Positions 33,467-41,804 of a DNA stretch of 64,000 nt are shown piece after piece; position 1 is the first letter of the stretch; each line of letters begins with the position of its first letter. Source of the stretch: Candidatus Carbonibacillus altaicus (lineage in GTDB: Bacteria > Bacillota > Bacilli > Thermicanales > DSM-22653); the NCBI GenBank assembly GCA_003050645.1, contig PEBX01000005.1, positions 1-64,000 of the forward strand, written 5' to 3'. Below the pieces are notes generated by a model. It searched no databases. It had not been told where the DNA came from and saw only the letters and a program-made list of their open reading frames with translations. The position numbers and the translations under genes are program-made.

Positions 33467-35917
33467 TCAAACGAGTTCGACGATCGTTACCCCACTTCCG
33501 CCTTCATCCATATCTCCGCTCCGGTAACGTTGGACCAGACGGTGTGCTTTTAAGTAATCTGCGACGGCGCGTTTTAAGGCACCGGTACCGAGTCCGTGAA
33601 TAACCGTAAGAGAGGCGCGACCGTCTAAAAGTGCTTGATCAAGCGCTTCATCGAGAAGCGCCAGTGCTTCTTCTACGGTTTTCCCGCGAACATCCAGCGT
33701 ATGCATGGCCCGATGATCAGCATGAACACGGACAGACGGACTTTTGGCTGACGAAGATGAGATATTCTTTGTTGTTGTTATGTTAGACTTAGACATACTT
33801 GATGCTGGTGCTTCATGTTCTTCGGTCACCGGACTCACCGCGTCAAAAGCGACCGACATACGCATGAGCCCGACTTGTACGATGGCTTGCGAACCACTGA
33901 TATGAACGAGTGAGCCCCGCCAGCCGTGCGGACGGACGACGACGTTCGTCCCCGGCATAAGCTCCGGCCGCTTGACTTTCCCCCCATGCGATGCAGGCGC
34001 GGCACGGCTTGCCTCATGAGGCGCGCCGTTGAGCTTTGCGCCGATCTCCTCGAGTAGACCGCGGGCCGTAGAAAGATCGGCCATCTTCTGCGTCCACTCA
34101 TGCGGTTTGACCGCGCTTCCTTTTTTTTCGAGGGCCTTTAACTGTTCGATCACTTCCCTCGCTTCGGCTTCGATGGCGCCAAACGCTTCGCGGTATTCGC
34201 GCTCGAGGCGCTTTAAAAGTTTGTCGCGTTCACTTTGAAGCGCCGTTTTAGCCCGTTCATAAGCGGTGATGAGGCGTTTGAGGCGAAGTTTTTCAGCATC
34301 CAGCGCGCGCCTTTCTTCCTGTAAGCCGGTAAGCTGGCTGTTCAACGTAGAGAGAAGATGCGATTCACGCAGTGCTTCGGGATCGGTCATCTTCCGTACG
34401 ATGGCCATCGTCTCCTCCGGGACACCGAGGCGCTCGGCGATATCTAAAGCATGCGATGCACCCGGGACACCGAGGAGCAGGCGATACGTAGGACGAAGTG
34501 TCGTAAGATCAAAGGACATGCTGGCATTCATGACGCCGTCGGTTTCCGCTGCATACACTTTGAGCTCACTGTGATGCGTCGTGGCGACGACTCTCGCCCC
34601 TTTAAGGCGAAGCGTCTCTAAAATACCGATGGCCAGCGCCGCGCCTTCTTTCGGATCGGTCCCCGCCCCGAGCTCATCTAAGAGAACGAGCGATGATCGA
34701 TCGGCAGTCTCTATAATCGTCACGATCCGCCGGATGTGCGCAGAAAAGGTACTTAAATTGTGCTCGATACTTTGTTCATCGCCGATATCGGCAAAGATTT
34801 TTTGAAAGACGCGCACGCTCGAGCCTTCACGCGCCGTGATAAACAGTCCGCTTTGCGCCATAAGCATAACGAGACCGACGGTTTTTAAAAATACCGTTTT
34901 CCCCCCTGTGTTGGGCCCGGTGAGAAGTAAGAGTTGATTCGTCTCGTCAAAATAGACATCGTTCCCGATCGCTTTTTTGCCGAGCAACGGATGGCGCACT
35001 TCGTACAATGTGTATGGCGCGTCGTCGGCGACGATCTCCGGCCGGATGCCACCGATCTCCAGCGAAAAAAGCGCCCGGGCCAAGATGAGATCGAGCGCGA
35101 TCAAAATGTCCAGGTCGGCGAGCAGCCGCTCTGCTCTTTCCCCCACGCGTTGAGAGAGCACCTGCAAAATACGGGCGACTTCTCGCGCTTCCGCCTGCTC
35201 CAGTAGTTTTAAGCTGTTTCCGAGCTGCACGACTTCTGCCGGTTCGACAAAAACCGTTTGCCCGCTCGCCGACACGTCATGCACGAGTCCAGGGATGTGC
35301 GCTCGGTCTCCGGCGCGCACCGGAAGCACCATACGCCCGTCTCGCTCAGTGATAATCGGCTCCTGCAACCACTTTAACGTGCGGGGATCGCGCAAAAAAC
35401 CTTCCATCGTGGAGCGAATTTTTTCACGCGTGCGCCCGATTTCCCGCCTGAGCCGCGAAAGTTCGGGAGAGGCACTGTCCAAGACCTTCCCTTCCTCATC
35501 CACCGATCGCAAAAGCAGTTCGATGAGCTCTCTATCCGGTTGAAGGCGGGCGGCATAGCTGGCGAGATGGGGAACCGCTCGCCGCTCATGCGCCGCTTCA
35601 ATGCTTTTTTGAAGCTTTCGAGCTACCTGCTCAGTAGAGAGGACCTGATACAGTTCGCCGGCACCGAGTACCCCGCCGCGGGCTGCACGCCGGATGAGCG
35701 GTTCCAACGGGAAAATACCTTCGCGCGGTAAGACCTCCCCTGCTTGAAGCAACCGGTACGCTTCATCCGTCTCCGCAAGACGAAGCAAGGCGCAATCTCT
35801 CTCGCGCTCCGGTACGAGTTCCATGGCGCGCAAGCGTCCGGGTTCCGAGGCTGTGTGGTGCGCCAGACGTTCTAAAATTCGTTCGTATTCCAGGTAATAA
35901 AGCGTTTTAGAATCGAT
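33467..35917 (-). CDS. mutS2: Endonuclease/ATPase MutS2 with non-standard start
   Basis: MutS2, which acts on recombination intermediates and stalled ribosomes. Walker A GPNTGGKT near residue 333, the Walker B segment SLVLLDELGAGTDP, a long coiled coil (~500-620), and a C-terminal Smr nuclease domain with LDVRGKTVEEAL and HGLGTGAL. The conserved N-terminal block TLYYLEYERILERLAHHTAS lies upstream of the first in-frame NTG codon (TTG 35833) and is open back to ATC 35917, which is 7 nt after GGAGGG. An ATG (35922-35924) is one frame off. Either AUC initiates or a 1-nt change broke the start. The TTG start would give 788 residues without this block. polX lies 56 nt upstream. Confidence 0.9.
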   Translation of the reverse strand: MDSKTLYYLEYERILERLAHHTASEPGRLRAMELVPERERDCALLRLAETDEAYRLLQAGEVLPREGIFPLEPLIRRAARGGVLGAGELYQVLSTEQVARKLQKSIEAAHERRAVPHLASYAARLQPDRELIELLLRSVDEEGKVLDSASPELSRLRREIGRTREKIRSTMEGFLRDPRTLKWLQEPIITERDGRMVLPVRAGDRAHIPGLVHDVSASGQTVFVEPAEVVQLGNSLKLLEQAEAREVARILQVLSQRVGERAERLLADLDILIALDLILARALFSLEIGGIRPEIVADDAPYTLYEVRHPLLGKKAIGNDVYFDETNQLLLLTGPNTGGKTVFLKTVGLVMLMAQSGLFITAREGSSVRVFQKIFADIGDEQSIEHNLSTFSAHIRRIVTIIETADRSSLVLLDELGAGTDPKEGAALAIGILETLRLKGARVVATTHHSELKVYAAETDGVMNASMSFDLTTLRPTYRLLLGVPGASHALDIAERLGVPEETMAIVRKMTDPEALRESHLLSTLNSQLTGLQEERRALDAEKLRLKRLITAYERAKTALQSERDKLLKRLEREYREAFGAIEAEAREVIEQLKALEKKGSAVKPHEWTQKMADLSTARGLLEEIGAKLNGAPHEASRAAPASHGGKVKRPELMPGTNVVVRPHGWRGSLVHISGSQAIVQVGLMRMSVAFDAVSPVTEEHEAPASSMSKSNITTTKNISSSSAKSPSVRVHADHRAMHTLDVRGKTVEEALALLDEALDQALLDGRASLTVIHGLGTGALKRAVADYLKAHRLVQRYRSGDMDEGGSGVTIVELV

Positions 35918-35973
35918 GGATCATCCCTCCACCTAAGCTTTCAAACTTTTTCCATCGCGGACGCCGCTCTTCC

Positions 35974-37743
35974 CTATCGCTTACGCCAGTGTTTTCGATG
36001 GCGCGCTAAAAATTGAAACAGCTTCTCCGGGGGCCACGTATTGATCACTTGTGCCGGCCGAAGGAGCGCTTTTCTGGCTATCTTCACCCCGAGCGCCATC
36101 CACGCGAGCCCATCCGTATGGTGCGCATCGGTATTGATGGCGAGTTGCACACCGGCCTCCTGGGCGAGACGCAGGTAAGAGGGAGAGAGATCGAGGCGCT
36201 CCGGATAACTGTTGAGCTCCAGCACGACGCCGGATACGGCCGCTTGCTCGATCAGTTTTCCAACATCGAGCCCGTAGGCTTCCCGCCGGCCGATGAGACG
36301 CCCAGTCGGATGAGCAATGATATCGACGAACGGATGGCGCGCTGCCCTTAAGATGCGCGCCGTCATCTCCTCGTTTGACTGCTTGAAACTGGTGTGGACA
36401 GAGGCGATCACGAGGTCGAGGCGCTCCAGAATTTCATCCGGATAATCGAGCGTGCCGTCTGGCAAGATATCGACTTCTGCCCCGCGCAAAATATAAAAAG
36501 GCTCACCCCACTCATTTGAAAGCTTCTCTTCGACGGTGCGAATCGCTTCCATGTGTTGCAACAGTTGTTCAACGGTGAGTCCCCGAGCGACTTTGAGCGA
36601 CTGCGAATGATCGGTCACAGCGATATAACGGTAGCCCATCTTTTTCGCCGCGCGCGCCATCGCTTCGATCGAATCGCCGCCGTCGCTTGCTGTCGTGTGC
36701 ATATGCAAATCGCCCTGTATGTCTTCTTGTTTAATGAGCGCCTCTAAGGACGCCGCCGTCGCCGCCTTCCAGAATGCATCCCCCCCTACGACCTCCGTGT
36801 CTCGAAGTTCCGGTGTAAAATAAGGGATAGAAAGCGCCGCGTAAAGTGCTTCTTCCTGCTCAAACGTCTGTATCTCACCCGTTCGCTCGTCCTCTAAACC
36901 GTATTCGGAGAGCTTCCACCCTTTTTCTTTAGCGCGCTGCCGAAGAAAGACGTTATGCTCTTTGGATCCGGTGAAATGCACGAGACCGGAGGCAAACTGT
37001 TCCGGAGAAAATAGACGCACGTCGACGGCAATTGGCTGAAGGCTCGCATACCGAAAGGAGATCTTTTCCTCACCCCAGGCCACCACTTCGATGTTCCCCG
37101 GGAAAGTTTTCAAACGTTCCGCGACTGCAGGCGCCGCCTCCGTCATCACGACGAGATCGATGTCTTTCACCAGTTCTCGCGCGCGGCGAATACTGCCGGC
37201 AACTTCACAGCGCTTGACTTCCGGATAATCCCTCAGGCGGGCACATATTTCCTCGGAAATACTGAGCGCTTCGATGAGCGGCCAGCGCTCCTTAGGCATT
37301 TCTGCTTTCTCTATACCACGCAAAAGGAGCATTTCCGTTTTTGCGCCTACTCCTTTGATCGCCCGAATTTTTTGCTCTTTGGCGGCCTGTTTTACTTCTT
37401 CCAGCGTTCGAACGCCCAGCGCCTGCCAGAGCCGGCCGACCGTTTTCGGACCGATCCCTGGGATGCGCGTTAATTTGATAAGTTCCGCTGGCACTTCGGC
37501 TCTCAGTCGAACGAGCTCGGGGCTTTCCCCATCGGGGGTAATCGCCTCAATGAGCGTCCGAATCCCTTTGCCGATACCGGGGATGGATTCACCGCGCGCC
37601 CACACCTCTTGAATGGGTTCATTGAGACGAAAGATCGTCTCCGCGGCACGACGGTAAGCCTGTATTTTAAATGTATTGTCGCCGATGATCTCGGATAAAT
37701 CGGCCATTTCTTCTAAAATCTGAGCAATTCGCTGGTTGTCCAA
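35974..37743 (-). CDS. polX: Bacterial family X DNA polymerase/3'-5' exonuclease
   Basis: A 589-residue repair polymerase. Domains in order: an N-terminal 8-kDa domain with helix-hairpin-helix (IPGIGKGI), a second HhH (IPGIGPKTVGRLW), the catalytic palm with GSIRR and the metal Asp pair in KDIDLVV (about residues 185-205), and a C-terminal PHP exonuclease domain starting DLHMHTTASDG (about residue 344) with further His/Asp ligands (SVHTSFKQ, TDAHH). The start is TTG at 37743 with GGAGTG 8 nt upstream. Immediately upstream of mutS2, as in Bacillus. Confidence 0.95.
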   Translation of the reverse strand: MDNQRIAQILEEMADLSEIIGDNTFKIQAYRRAAETIFRLNEPIQEVWARGESIPGIGKGIRTLIEAITPDGESPELVRLRAEVPAELIKLTRIPGIGPKTVGRLWQALGVRTLEEVKQAAKEQKIRAIKGVGAKTEMLLLRGIEKAEMPKERWPLIEALSISEEICARLRDYPEVKRCEVAGSIRRARELVKDIDLVVMTEAAPAVAERLKTFPGNIEVVAWGEEKISFRYASLQPIAVDVRLFSPEQFASGLVHFTGSKEHNVFLRQRAKEKGWKLSEYGLEDERTGEIQTFEQEEALYAALSIPYFTPELRDTEVVGGDAFWKAATAASLEALIKQEDIQGDLHMHTTASDGGDSIEAMARAAKKMGYRYIAVTDHSQSLKVARGLTVEQLLQHMEAIRTVEEKLSNEWGEPFYILRGAEVDILPDGTLDYPDEILERLDLVIASVHTSFKQSNEEMTARILRAARHPFVDIIAHPTGRLIGRREAYGLDVGKLIEQAAVSGVVLELNSYPERLDLSPSYLRLAQEAGVQLAINTDAHHTDGLAWMALGVKIARKALLRPAQVINTWPPEKLFQFLARHRKHWRKR

Positions 37744-37805
37744 TGTCCGTCACTCCAACGCCCTATCGTTTCTTTATTATAACATACCATACCAAGAAAA
37801 CGACA

Positions 37806-37851
37806 AAAACCCGGCCGGGACGGTCAAGGCTTGCGTGTCTGGCCGGGTTTC
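37806..37851 (-). terminator. Rho-independent terminator of uspA
   Basis: AACCCGGCC and GGCCGGGTT form a 9-bp stem; on the minus strand TTTTTG follows. It lies ~190 nt after the uspA stop, so the 11-bp repeat array is within the uspA 3' UTR. Confidence 0.75.
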
Positions 37852-37858
37852 TCTTGTA

Positions 37859-38023
37859 TGTGGCGAATGCGCACCGAGTGTGTAGCGAAGGTGTGGCGAA
37901 TGCGCACCGAGTGTGTAGCGAAGGTGTAGCGAGTGCGCATCGAGTGTGTTGCGAGTGTGTGCCGATTGTATGGCGAATGTGCACCGAATGTGTAGCGAAG
38001 GTGTAGCGAATGTGTGGCGAAAG
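37859..38023. repeat. 15 ungapped tandem copies of an 11-bp repeat
   Basis: From 37859 to 38023 the sequence reads as fifteen consecutive 11-mers with no insertion or deletion: for example TGTGGCGAATG, CGCACCGAGTG, TGTAGCGAAGG. All fifteen keep CGA at positions 6-8 and G at position 11. The first six form two identical 33-bp higher-order units. Coding-looking frames across the array on both strands are by-products of the period, since 33 is a multiple of 3. The array lies between the uspA stop and its terminator, upstream of polX. Confidence 0.95.
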
Positions 38024-38041
38024 CGCCAGTGAAGTTGTTGA

Positions 38042-38476
38042 TTAACGGGCAATGAGTACAGGCACCTGGGCATGATGGAGCACTTTTTGACTGACGCTAC
38101 CTAAAAAAAGCTCGGTAAAACGTCCAAGGCCTCGACTGCCCATGACGATGAGATCTGTCGGTTCGTCTTTTGACTGCAAAATAATCTCCTGCGCAGGGTC
38201 GCCCAGGGCGGTGATCACATCGACCGCGATGCCTTTTTCTTTAAGACGCGCTGCCGGTTCTGAGAGAATAGCCTGCCCTTCTTTTTCGGCCTGTGCATGC
38301 CAGTCGATATCAAGACTCGCCATCTCCGGCGTCGGTGTAAAGGGCTGCATCACATAAACGAGTCGAACATGACAGTCTGTTTCCTTTCCTTCACAAAGCC
38401 CGAGAACGAGATCAACCGCGCGCGCCGCATGGGTTGAACCGTCAAACGGTAGTAAAATACGACGTAAACGCATCAT
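38042..38476 (-). CDS. Universal stress protein
   Basis: A 144-residue single-domain UspA protein. It has the N-terminal ILLPFDGSTHAARAV strand and the ATP-binding C-terminal motif VMGSRGLGRFTELFLGSVSQKVLHHA, the G-2X-G-9X-G(S/T) pattern of nucleotide-binding Usp proteins. Role in stress survival, mechanism unclear. GGAGAGG lies 5 nt before the ATG. Its transcript runs into the 11-bp repeat array. Confidence 0.93.
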   Translation of the reverse strand: MMRLRRILLPFDGSTHAARAVDLVLGLCEGKETDCHVRLVYVMQPFTPTPEMASLDIDWHAQAEKEGQAILSEPAARLKEKGIAVDVITALGDPAQEIILQSKDEPTDLIVMGSRGLGRFTELFLGSVSQKVLHHAQVPVLIAR

Positions 38477-38529
38477 CCATCCTCTCCTTCATTCCAAACC
38501 ATTGACTTGTTAAGGGTGTTGTTCTCAGC

Positions 38530-38566
38530 AAAACAAACAACGCCTATCCTGTACCCGACAGGTGTT
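38530..38566 (-). terminator. Terminator candidate after the methyltransferase gene
   Basis: On the minus strand CCTGT and ACAGG form a short stem, extended by AACACC/GGCGTT with one mismatch, followed by GTTTGTTTTG. Confidence 0.4.
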
Positions 38567-38631
38567 TTATTGCGCATGTTTATTGACGCTCCATCTTATT
38601 CTACATGTTTCTTCCATTTTATTCAAATAGT

Positions 38632-39222
38632 TTACATAATTTTGCGTGCTGCAAACATCACAACGCCGCCGGCTACGTAACTTTTTACCCACTCTAACCG
38701 AAACCGCTCTGCCACCCACGCTTCCGTCGGTCGATTCAAATGACAGCCATCAGCCAACCTGGACCAGAGCGGCGTGAAAGAATCCTGCAGCCTGCCCACC
38801 CATCGCAGATCGTCGATCCGGACGTGTTCTAGCGCCAAAAACCGTCCATCCGGACGCAGCACGCGTTCGATTTCTTTCAGCGCTTGCTTAGGATCTTTTA
38901 CCGAACATAAGACGAGTGTCGAGACAACATGATCAAAGTGTGCATCCGGAAAAGGAAGGTACTCTGCTCCTCCCTGTACAAGCTCCGCCTGATACGACAC
39001 ACTTTTTAAACGCTGTTCAGCCAAGCGGCGCATCTCGGAATGAGGCTCAATGCCCCACCACCTGACGGAAGTATCATAAAAAGGGAGATTGCGACCTGTT
39101 CCAACGCCTATTTCGAGCACATCCCCGCGAACCTTTTGTAACAATTCACGACGCCACTTTTTTAAAATAGATTGCTCCAAAGGTAGCATCAGCGGATCAT
39201 AAAGCTTGGCAAACAAAGACAT
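38632..39222 (-). CDS. Class I SAM-dependent methyltransferase (UbiE-like)
   Basis: A 196-residue methyltransferase of the type 11 group. SAM-binding motif I is VLEIGVGTGRNLPFY, the acidic residue is in GIEPHSEM, then LPFPDAHFDHVVSTLVLCSV and the post-motif RVLRPDGRFLALEHV. The substrate is unknown; the family includes phospholipid and quinone methylases. ATG 39222 has AAAGGAGG 7 nt upstream; the frame extends 21 codons more without support. Monocistronic. Confidence 0.88.
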   Translation of the reverse strand: MSLFAKLYDPLMLPLEQSILKKWRRELLQKVRGDVLEIGVGTGRNLPFYDTSVRWWGIEPHSEMRRLAEQRLKSVSYQAELVQGGAEYLPFPDAHFDHVVSTLVLCSVKDPKQALKEIERVLRPDGRFLALEHVRIDDLRWVGRLQDSFTPLWSRLADGCHLNRPTEAWVAERFRLEWVKSYVAGGVVMFAARKIM

Positions 39223-39438
39223 GGCGAACCTCCTTTCAATCATTGCAGCGAAACAATATGAACGATAGGCTTTCGACCTGTGCATGTCAATGGTCGCTCA
39301 TCTCTAGTAGAATGTCCGGTGTTAAACGCAGAAGTGTTTAACATACCATGGTTTGACGTACTTTACTCAGCATACTTAGGTGAGCTTACTTTGTACATTA
39401 CCACTGGGTAGCGTCTTTGTAATCGGATCGGTCCAATT
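39223..39438. other. Intergenic stretch with inverted repeat, upstream of the methyltransferase
   Basis: No gene. TGTTAAAC (39320-39327) and GTTTAACA (39336-39343) form a perfect 8-bp inverted repeat ~100 bp before the methyltransferase start; it could be an operator. The rest has decayed sequence next to the TnpB relic. Confidence 0.45.
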
Positions 39439-39648
39439 CTACAGCTTGATCAACATGGAGAGCAAGCCCTTTTTCAAAATGACCAAAGCAACACGAACAT
39501 CACGGTCGCAAATCCAGGAAAAAGAACAATGAACTGTCCGGTCTGAGAGAGAAAGCTTGCGCCGTTTTCCGCAGGCGAAGCATATCTGGGTGGTCGGTTG
39601 GAGAGACTTGTCATCGTACACCCCTTCCGGTATAATGAAGTTGATCAC
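39439..39648 (-). pseudogene. Relic of the C-terminal zinc-finger region of a TnpB-type (IS200/IS605) protein
   Basis: The translated segment contains QPTTQICFACGKRRKLSLSD followed by RTVHC and CDRD, which corresponds to the TnpB zinc-finger and last RuvC block (usual form: ..QxCSxCG....LS.R.F.C..CG...DRD.NAA.N). The second zinc knuckle is damaged: only one Cys remains before CDRD. Nothing recognisable of the upstream ~350 residues exists, so this is a fragment. The peroxiredoxin promoter lies inside its 5' end on the opposite strand. Confidence 0.7.
39608..39636 (+). promoter_or_regulatory. Sigma-A promoter of the peroxiredoxin gene
   Basis: TTGTCA (39608-39613), 17-nt spacer, TATAAT (39631-39636), 57 bp before the start codon. 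Just downstream, TTGATCA occurs twice with 4 nt between (39641-39658), a possible operator. Confidence 0.75.
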
Positions 39649-39692
39649 TAGTTGATCATTAAATTCACTCTAAAAAAGGAGGCTATCTAAAC

Positions 39693-40352
39693 ATGAGCGA
39701 TCAAGTAACGACGCCCAGCACCCCAACGATGCCCCGTATCGGTGACAAAGCGCCTGATTTTGAAGCCGTAACAACCCACGGAACGTTGAAGTTGGAAGAT
39801 TTCAAAGGCAAGTGGCTCGTGCTCTTTTCCCATCCAGCCGACTTCACACCGGTATGTACGACTGAGTTCATGGCCTTTCAGGAAATATATCCAGAACTCA
39901 AAAAACGTGGCGTTGAACTCCTTGGACTCAGCGTCGATAGCCTTTACTCACATATCGCCTGGGTACGCAACATAGAGGAGAAGACCGGCGTTAAAATCGA
40001 GTTCCCCGTCATCGCCGATCTCGATATGAAAGTCGCTAGCAAATACGGTATGATCATGCCGCAGCAAAGCTCCACAGAAGCCGTCCGGGCCGTATTCGTG
40101 ATCGACGACAAGCAGATCATCCGGGCCATCATTTATTACCCGATGTCCGCCGGACGCAATATGGATGAGATTTTGCGCCTGATCGATTCGCTGCAGACGA
40201 CGGACAAACACGGCACCCCCACGCCGGCCAACTGGCGTCCAGGCATGCAGGTCATCGTGCCACCGCCGAAAACAGCAGAAGACGCTGCAAAACGTATGCA
40301 AGAACAGGGCATCGAAATCGTCGACTGGTACTTAAGCAAGAAAAACGTGTAA
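39693..40352 (+). CDS. 1-Cys peroxiredoxin (Prx6 type)
   Basis: A 219-residue peroxidase reducing hydrogen peroxide and alkyl hydroperoxides. The peroxidatic Cys55 lies in HPADFTPVCTTEF. There is no resolving Cys in the chain, and the extended C-terminal domain (PANWRPGMQVIVPPP, then WYLSKKNV) is typical of the Prx6 subgroup. AAGGAGG precedes the ATG by 10 nt. Single gene with its own promoter and terminator. Confidence 0.95.
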   Translation: MSDQVTTPSTPTMPRIGDKAPDFEAVTTHGTLKLEDFKGKWLVLFSHPADFTPVCTTEFMAFQEIYPELKKRGVELLGLSVDSLYSHIAWVRNIEEKTGVKIEFPVIADLDMKVASKYGMIMPQQSSTEAVRAVFVIDDKQIIRAIIYYPMSAGRNMDEILRLIDSLQTTDKHGTPTPANWRPGMQVIVPPPKTAEDAAKRMQEQGIEIVDWYLSKKNV

Positions 40353-40376
40353 TCTCGATCTCTCTTAGAAAGTCCC

Positions 40377-40411
40377 AAGCCACCTTTTACAGGTGGCTTG
40401 TTTTGTTTGCT
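40377..40411 (+). terminator. Terminator of the peroxiredoxin gene, overlapping the end of the convergent gene
   Basis: AAGCCACC (40377-40384) and GGTGGCTT (40392-40399) form an 8-bp stem followed by GTTTTGTTTGC. Its right arm and T-run are the last codons of the convergent RNA-methyltransferase gene (stop at 40387). Confidence 0.8.
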
Positions 40412-41574
40412 TTGTTGGGAACGTATTGATAGGCATAAGCAAGCAGCCGGCCATTGTACAATTTCCGGTTTTTACTGGCCTTTTCACCGAAAACGGTTTC
40501 AAACTCGGGATACGCTGTATAGATAACCATCGACCAGTCCGGGTGTTTATAGTGGATGCGTGATAATGCCTCATACAGCGCGCGGACCTCTCCCTCACGC
40601 CCCATCCTCTCCCCATAAGGGGGATTGGTAATAATCGTCCCAAGCGCCTTAGGCAGTGTGAGCTTTTTAACGTCAGCGGTGCGAAAACGGATCGTCTCAC
40701 TTACCCCTGCCTGCCGGGCATGGTAGTGGGCCATCGAAACCATTTTTTCATCGATATCGCTTCCCCATATCTCTAGACTTTTCTCGCGACGCGCCAGATC
40801 TTTTGCTTCTTTGCGGGCCAGATCCCAGAGCCGCTGCGGAACGTGCGGCCAGTCCTGAGCAGCAAACGTACGCCGAAGACCCGGGGCGATGTTTCTACCT
40901 ATAAGCACCGCTTCGATCGGAATCGTCCCCGAACCGCACATCGGATCAACCAAAGGCAAATTTGTGTCCCAGCGGCTCAAATAAATAAGTGCTGCCGCGA
41001 GCGTCTCTTTAAGCGGGGCAGGGGAGACGAGCGTGCGATAACCGCGCTTATGTAAGCTCGGTCCCGTCGTATCCAGGGTGACAAAGGCCTGATCTTTTAG
41101 AAGGCTCACCTCGATCGTGTAAAGCGGGCCTTCTTCGGGAAACCAGGAAACGTGGTACACCTGCTTTAAACGTTCGACAATGGCTTTTTTTGCCACGCTT
41201 TGGATATCCGGCACACTTTTTAGCTGAGATGCGCGCGTGCGGCCGAGCACGGGAAAGCGGGCATCCCGTGGAAGCCATGCTTCCCAGGGTAGCGCCTTCA
41301 TGCCTTCAAACAACGCCTCAAACGAAAGCGCAGAAAAAGATCCGACCTCAATTAAAAGGCGGTCGGCTGTGCGCAACCACAAATTGGTGCGGGGGATCAC
41401 ACTCAGATCCCCTTCAAAATAAATCCGCCCATTATCCAGGCGAAGTTCGTCATAGCCGAGAGCCTTAAGCTCTCGTGCCGTAATGCTCTCCATACCCATC
41501 GGTACAGGTACGACATATGCGTATCGTTCTTGAGATTTGTCAGCAAGCATCTCAGCGGACATCAAACCACTCAT
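40387..41574 (-). CDS. THUMP-domain class I RNA methyltransferase (RlmL/YpsC-like)
   Basis: A 395-residue protein: N-terminal THUMP-containing RNA-binding region (about residues 15-165), then a Rossmann methyltransferase with SAM motif VDPMCGSGTIPIEAVLI and catalytic motif IITNPPYGERMG. This matches YpsC of B. subtilis, which is like E. coli RlmL N-terminal half and methylates guanine N2 in 23S rRNA. The ATG at 41574 has a poor ribosome binding site; ATG 41562 is an alternative. The last residues are specified by the terminator of the facing gene. Confidence 0.9.
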   Translation of the reverse strand: MSGLMSAEMLADKSQERYAYVVPVPMGMESITARELKALGYDELRLDNGRIYFEGDLSVIPRTNLWLRTADRLLIEVGSFSALSFEALFEGMKALPWEAWLPRDARFPVLGRTRASQLKSVPDIQSVAKKAIVERLKQVYHVSWFPEEGPLYTIEVSLLKDQAFVTLDTTGPSLHKRGYRTLVSPAPLKETLAAALIYLSRWDTNLPLVDPMCGSGTIPIEAVLIGRNIAPGLRRTFAAQDWPHVPQRLWDLARKEAKDLARREKSLEIWGSDIDEKMVSMAHYHARQAGVSETIRFRTADVKKLTLPKALGTIITNPPYGERMGREGEVRALYEALSRIHYKHPDWSMVIYTAYPEFETVFGEKASKNRKLYNGRLLAYAYQYVPNKANKTSHL

Positions 41575-41732
41575 CTCGTAAAAGTCTCATCACCCTTCTA
41601 TACGCATCCTAGCAAAGTTCAATTTACTCATGAACTACATATCATGATTGGATATTTCCACTTGTCGTACGTTCGCCACCGACGATACCTGTAGCGTTGG
41701 ACCGGTTGATTTTATCCTGTACACTGTGAAAG

Positions 41733-41778
41733 CTCATGATCATGATTCCGCGTAAAAACTATTTCACCTTACGCGGAA
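41733..41778. other. Palindrome and 10-bp inverted repeat downstream of glpD
   Basis: TCATGATCATGA (about 41733-41745) is a palindrome, and TTCCGCGTAA (41746-41755) with TTACGCGGAA (41769-41778) is a perfect 10-bp inverted repeat. Neither side has a T-run, so this is not a standard intrinsic terminator; it may stabilise the glpD mRNA end. Confidence 0.4.
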
Positions 41779-41804
41779 CCGCCGGGAAATACCGAGAAAT
41801 ACGA

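Noticed and set aside
33467-35833. TTG 35833 as the mutS2 start
   Set aside because: There is no ribosome binding site before it, and it would remove a conserved N-terminal block that is open and well matched upstream.
35905-35930. Programmed +1 frameshift at the mutS2 start, as in prfB
   Set aside because: The local sequence TTC TAA does not give good re-pairing of the tRNA after a +1 slip; AUC initiation or a point indel is simpler.
37859-38023. CRISPR array
   Set aside because: Units are 11 bp, contiguous and degenerate, with no unique spacers and no cas genes.
37743-38073. Overlapping open frames of 73-98 residues with 11-residue repeats (VANAHRVCSEG and others) on both strands
   Set aside because: They result from the 33-bp higher-order unit of the 11-bp array, which keeps several frames open at once; none has a ribosome binding site.
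39320-39343. Inverted repeat as a terminal repeat of the TnpB element
   Set aside because: IS605-group elements lack terminal inverted repeats; it is kept only as a possible operator.
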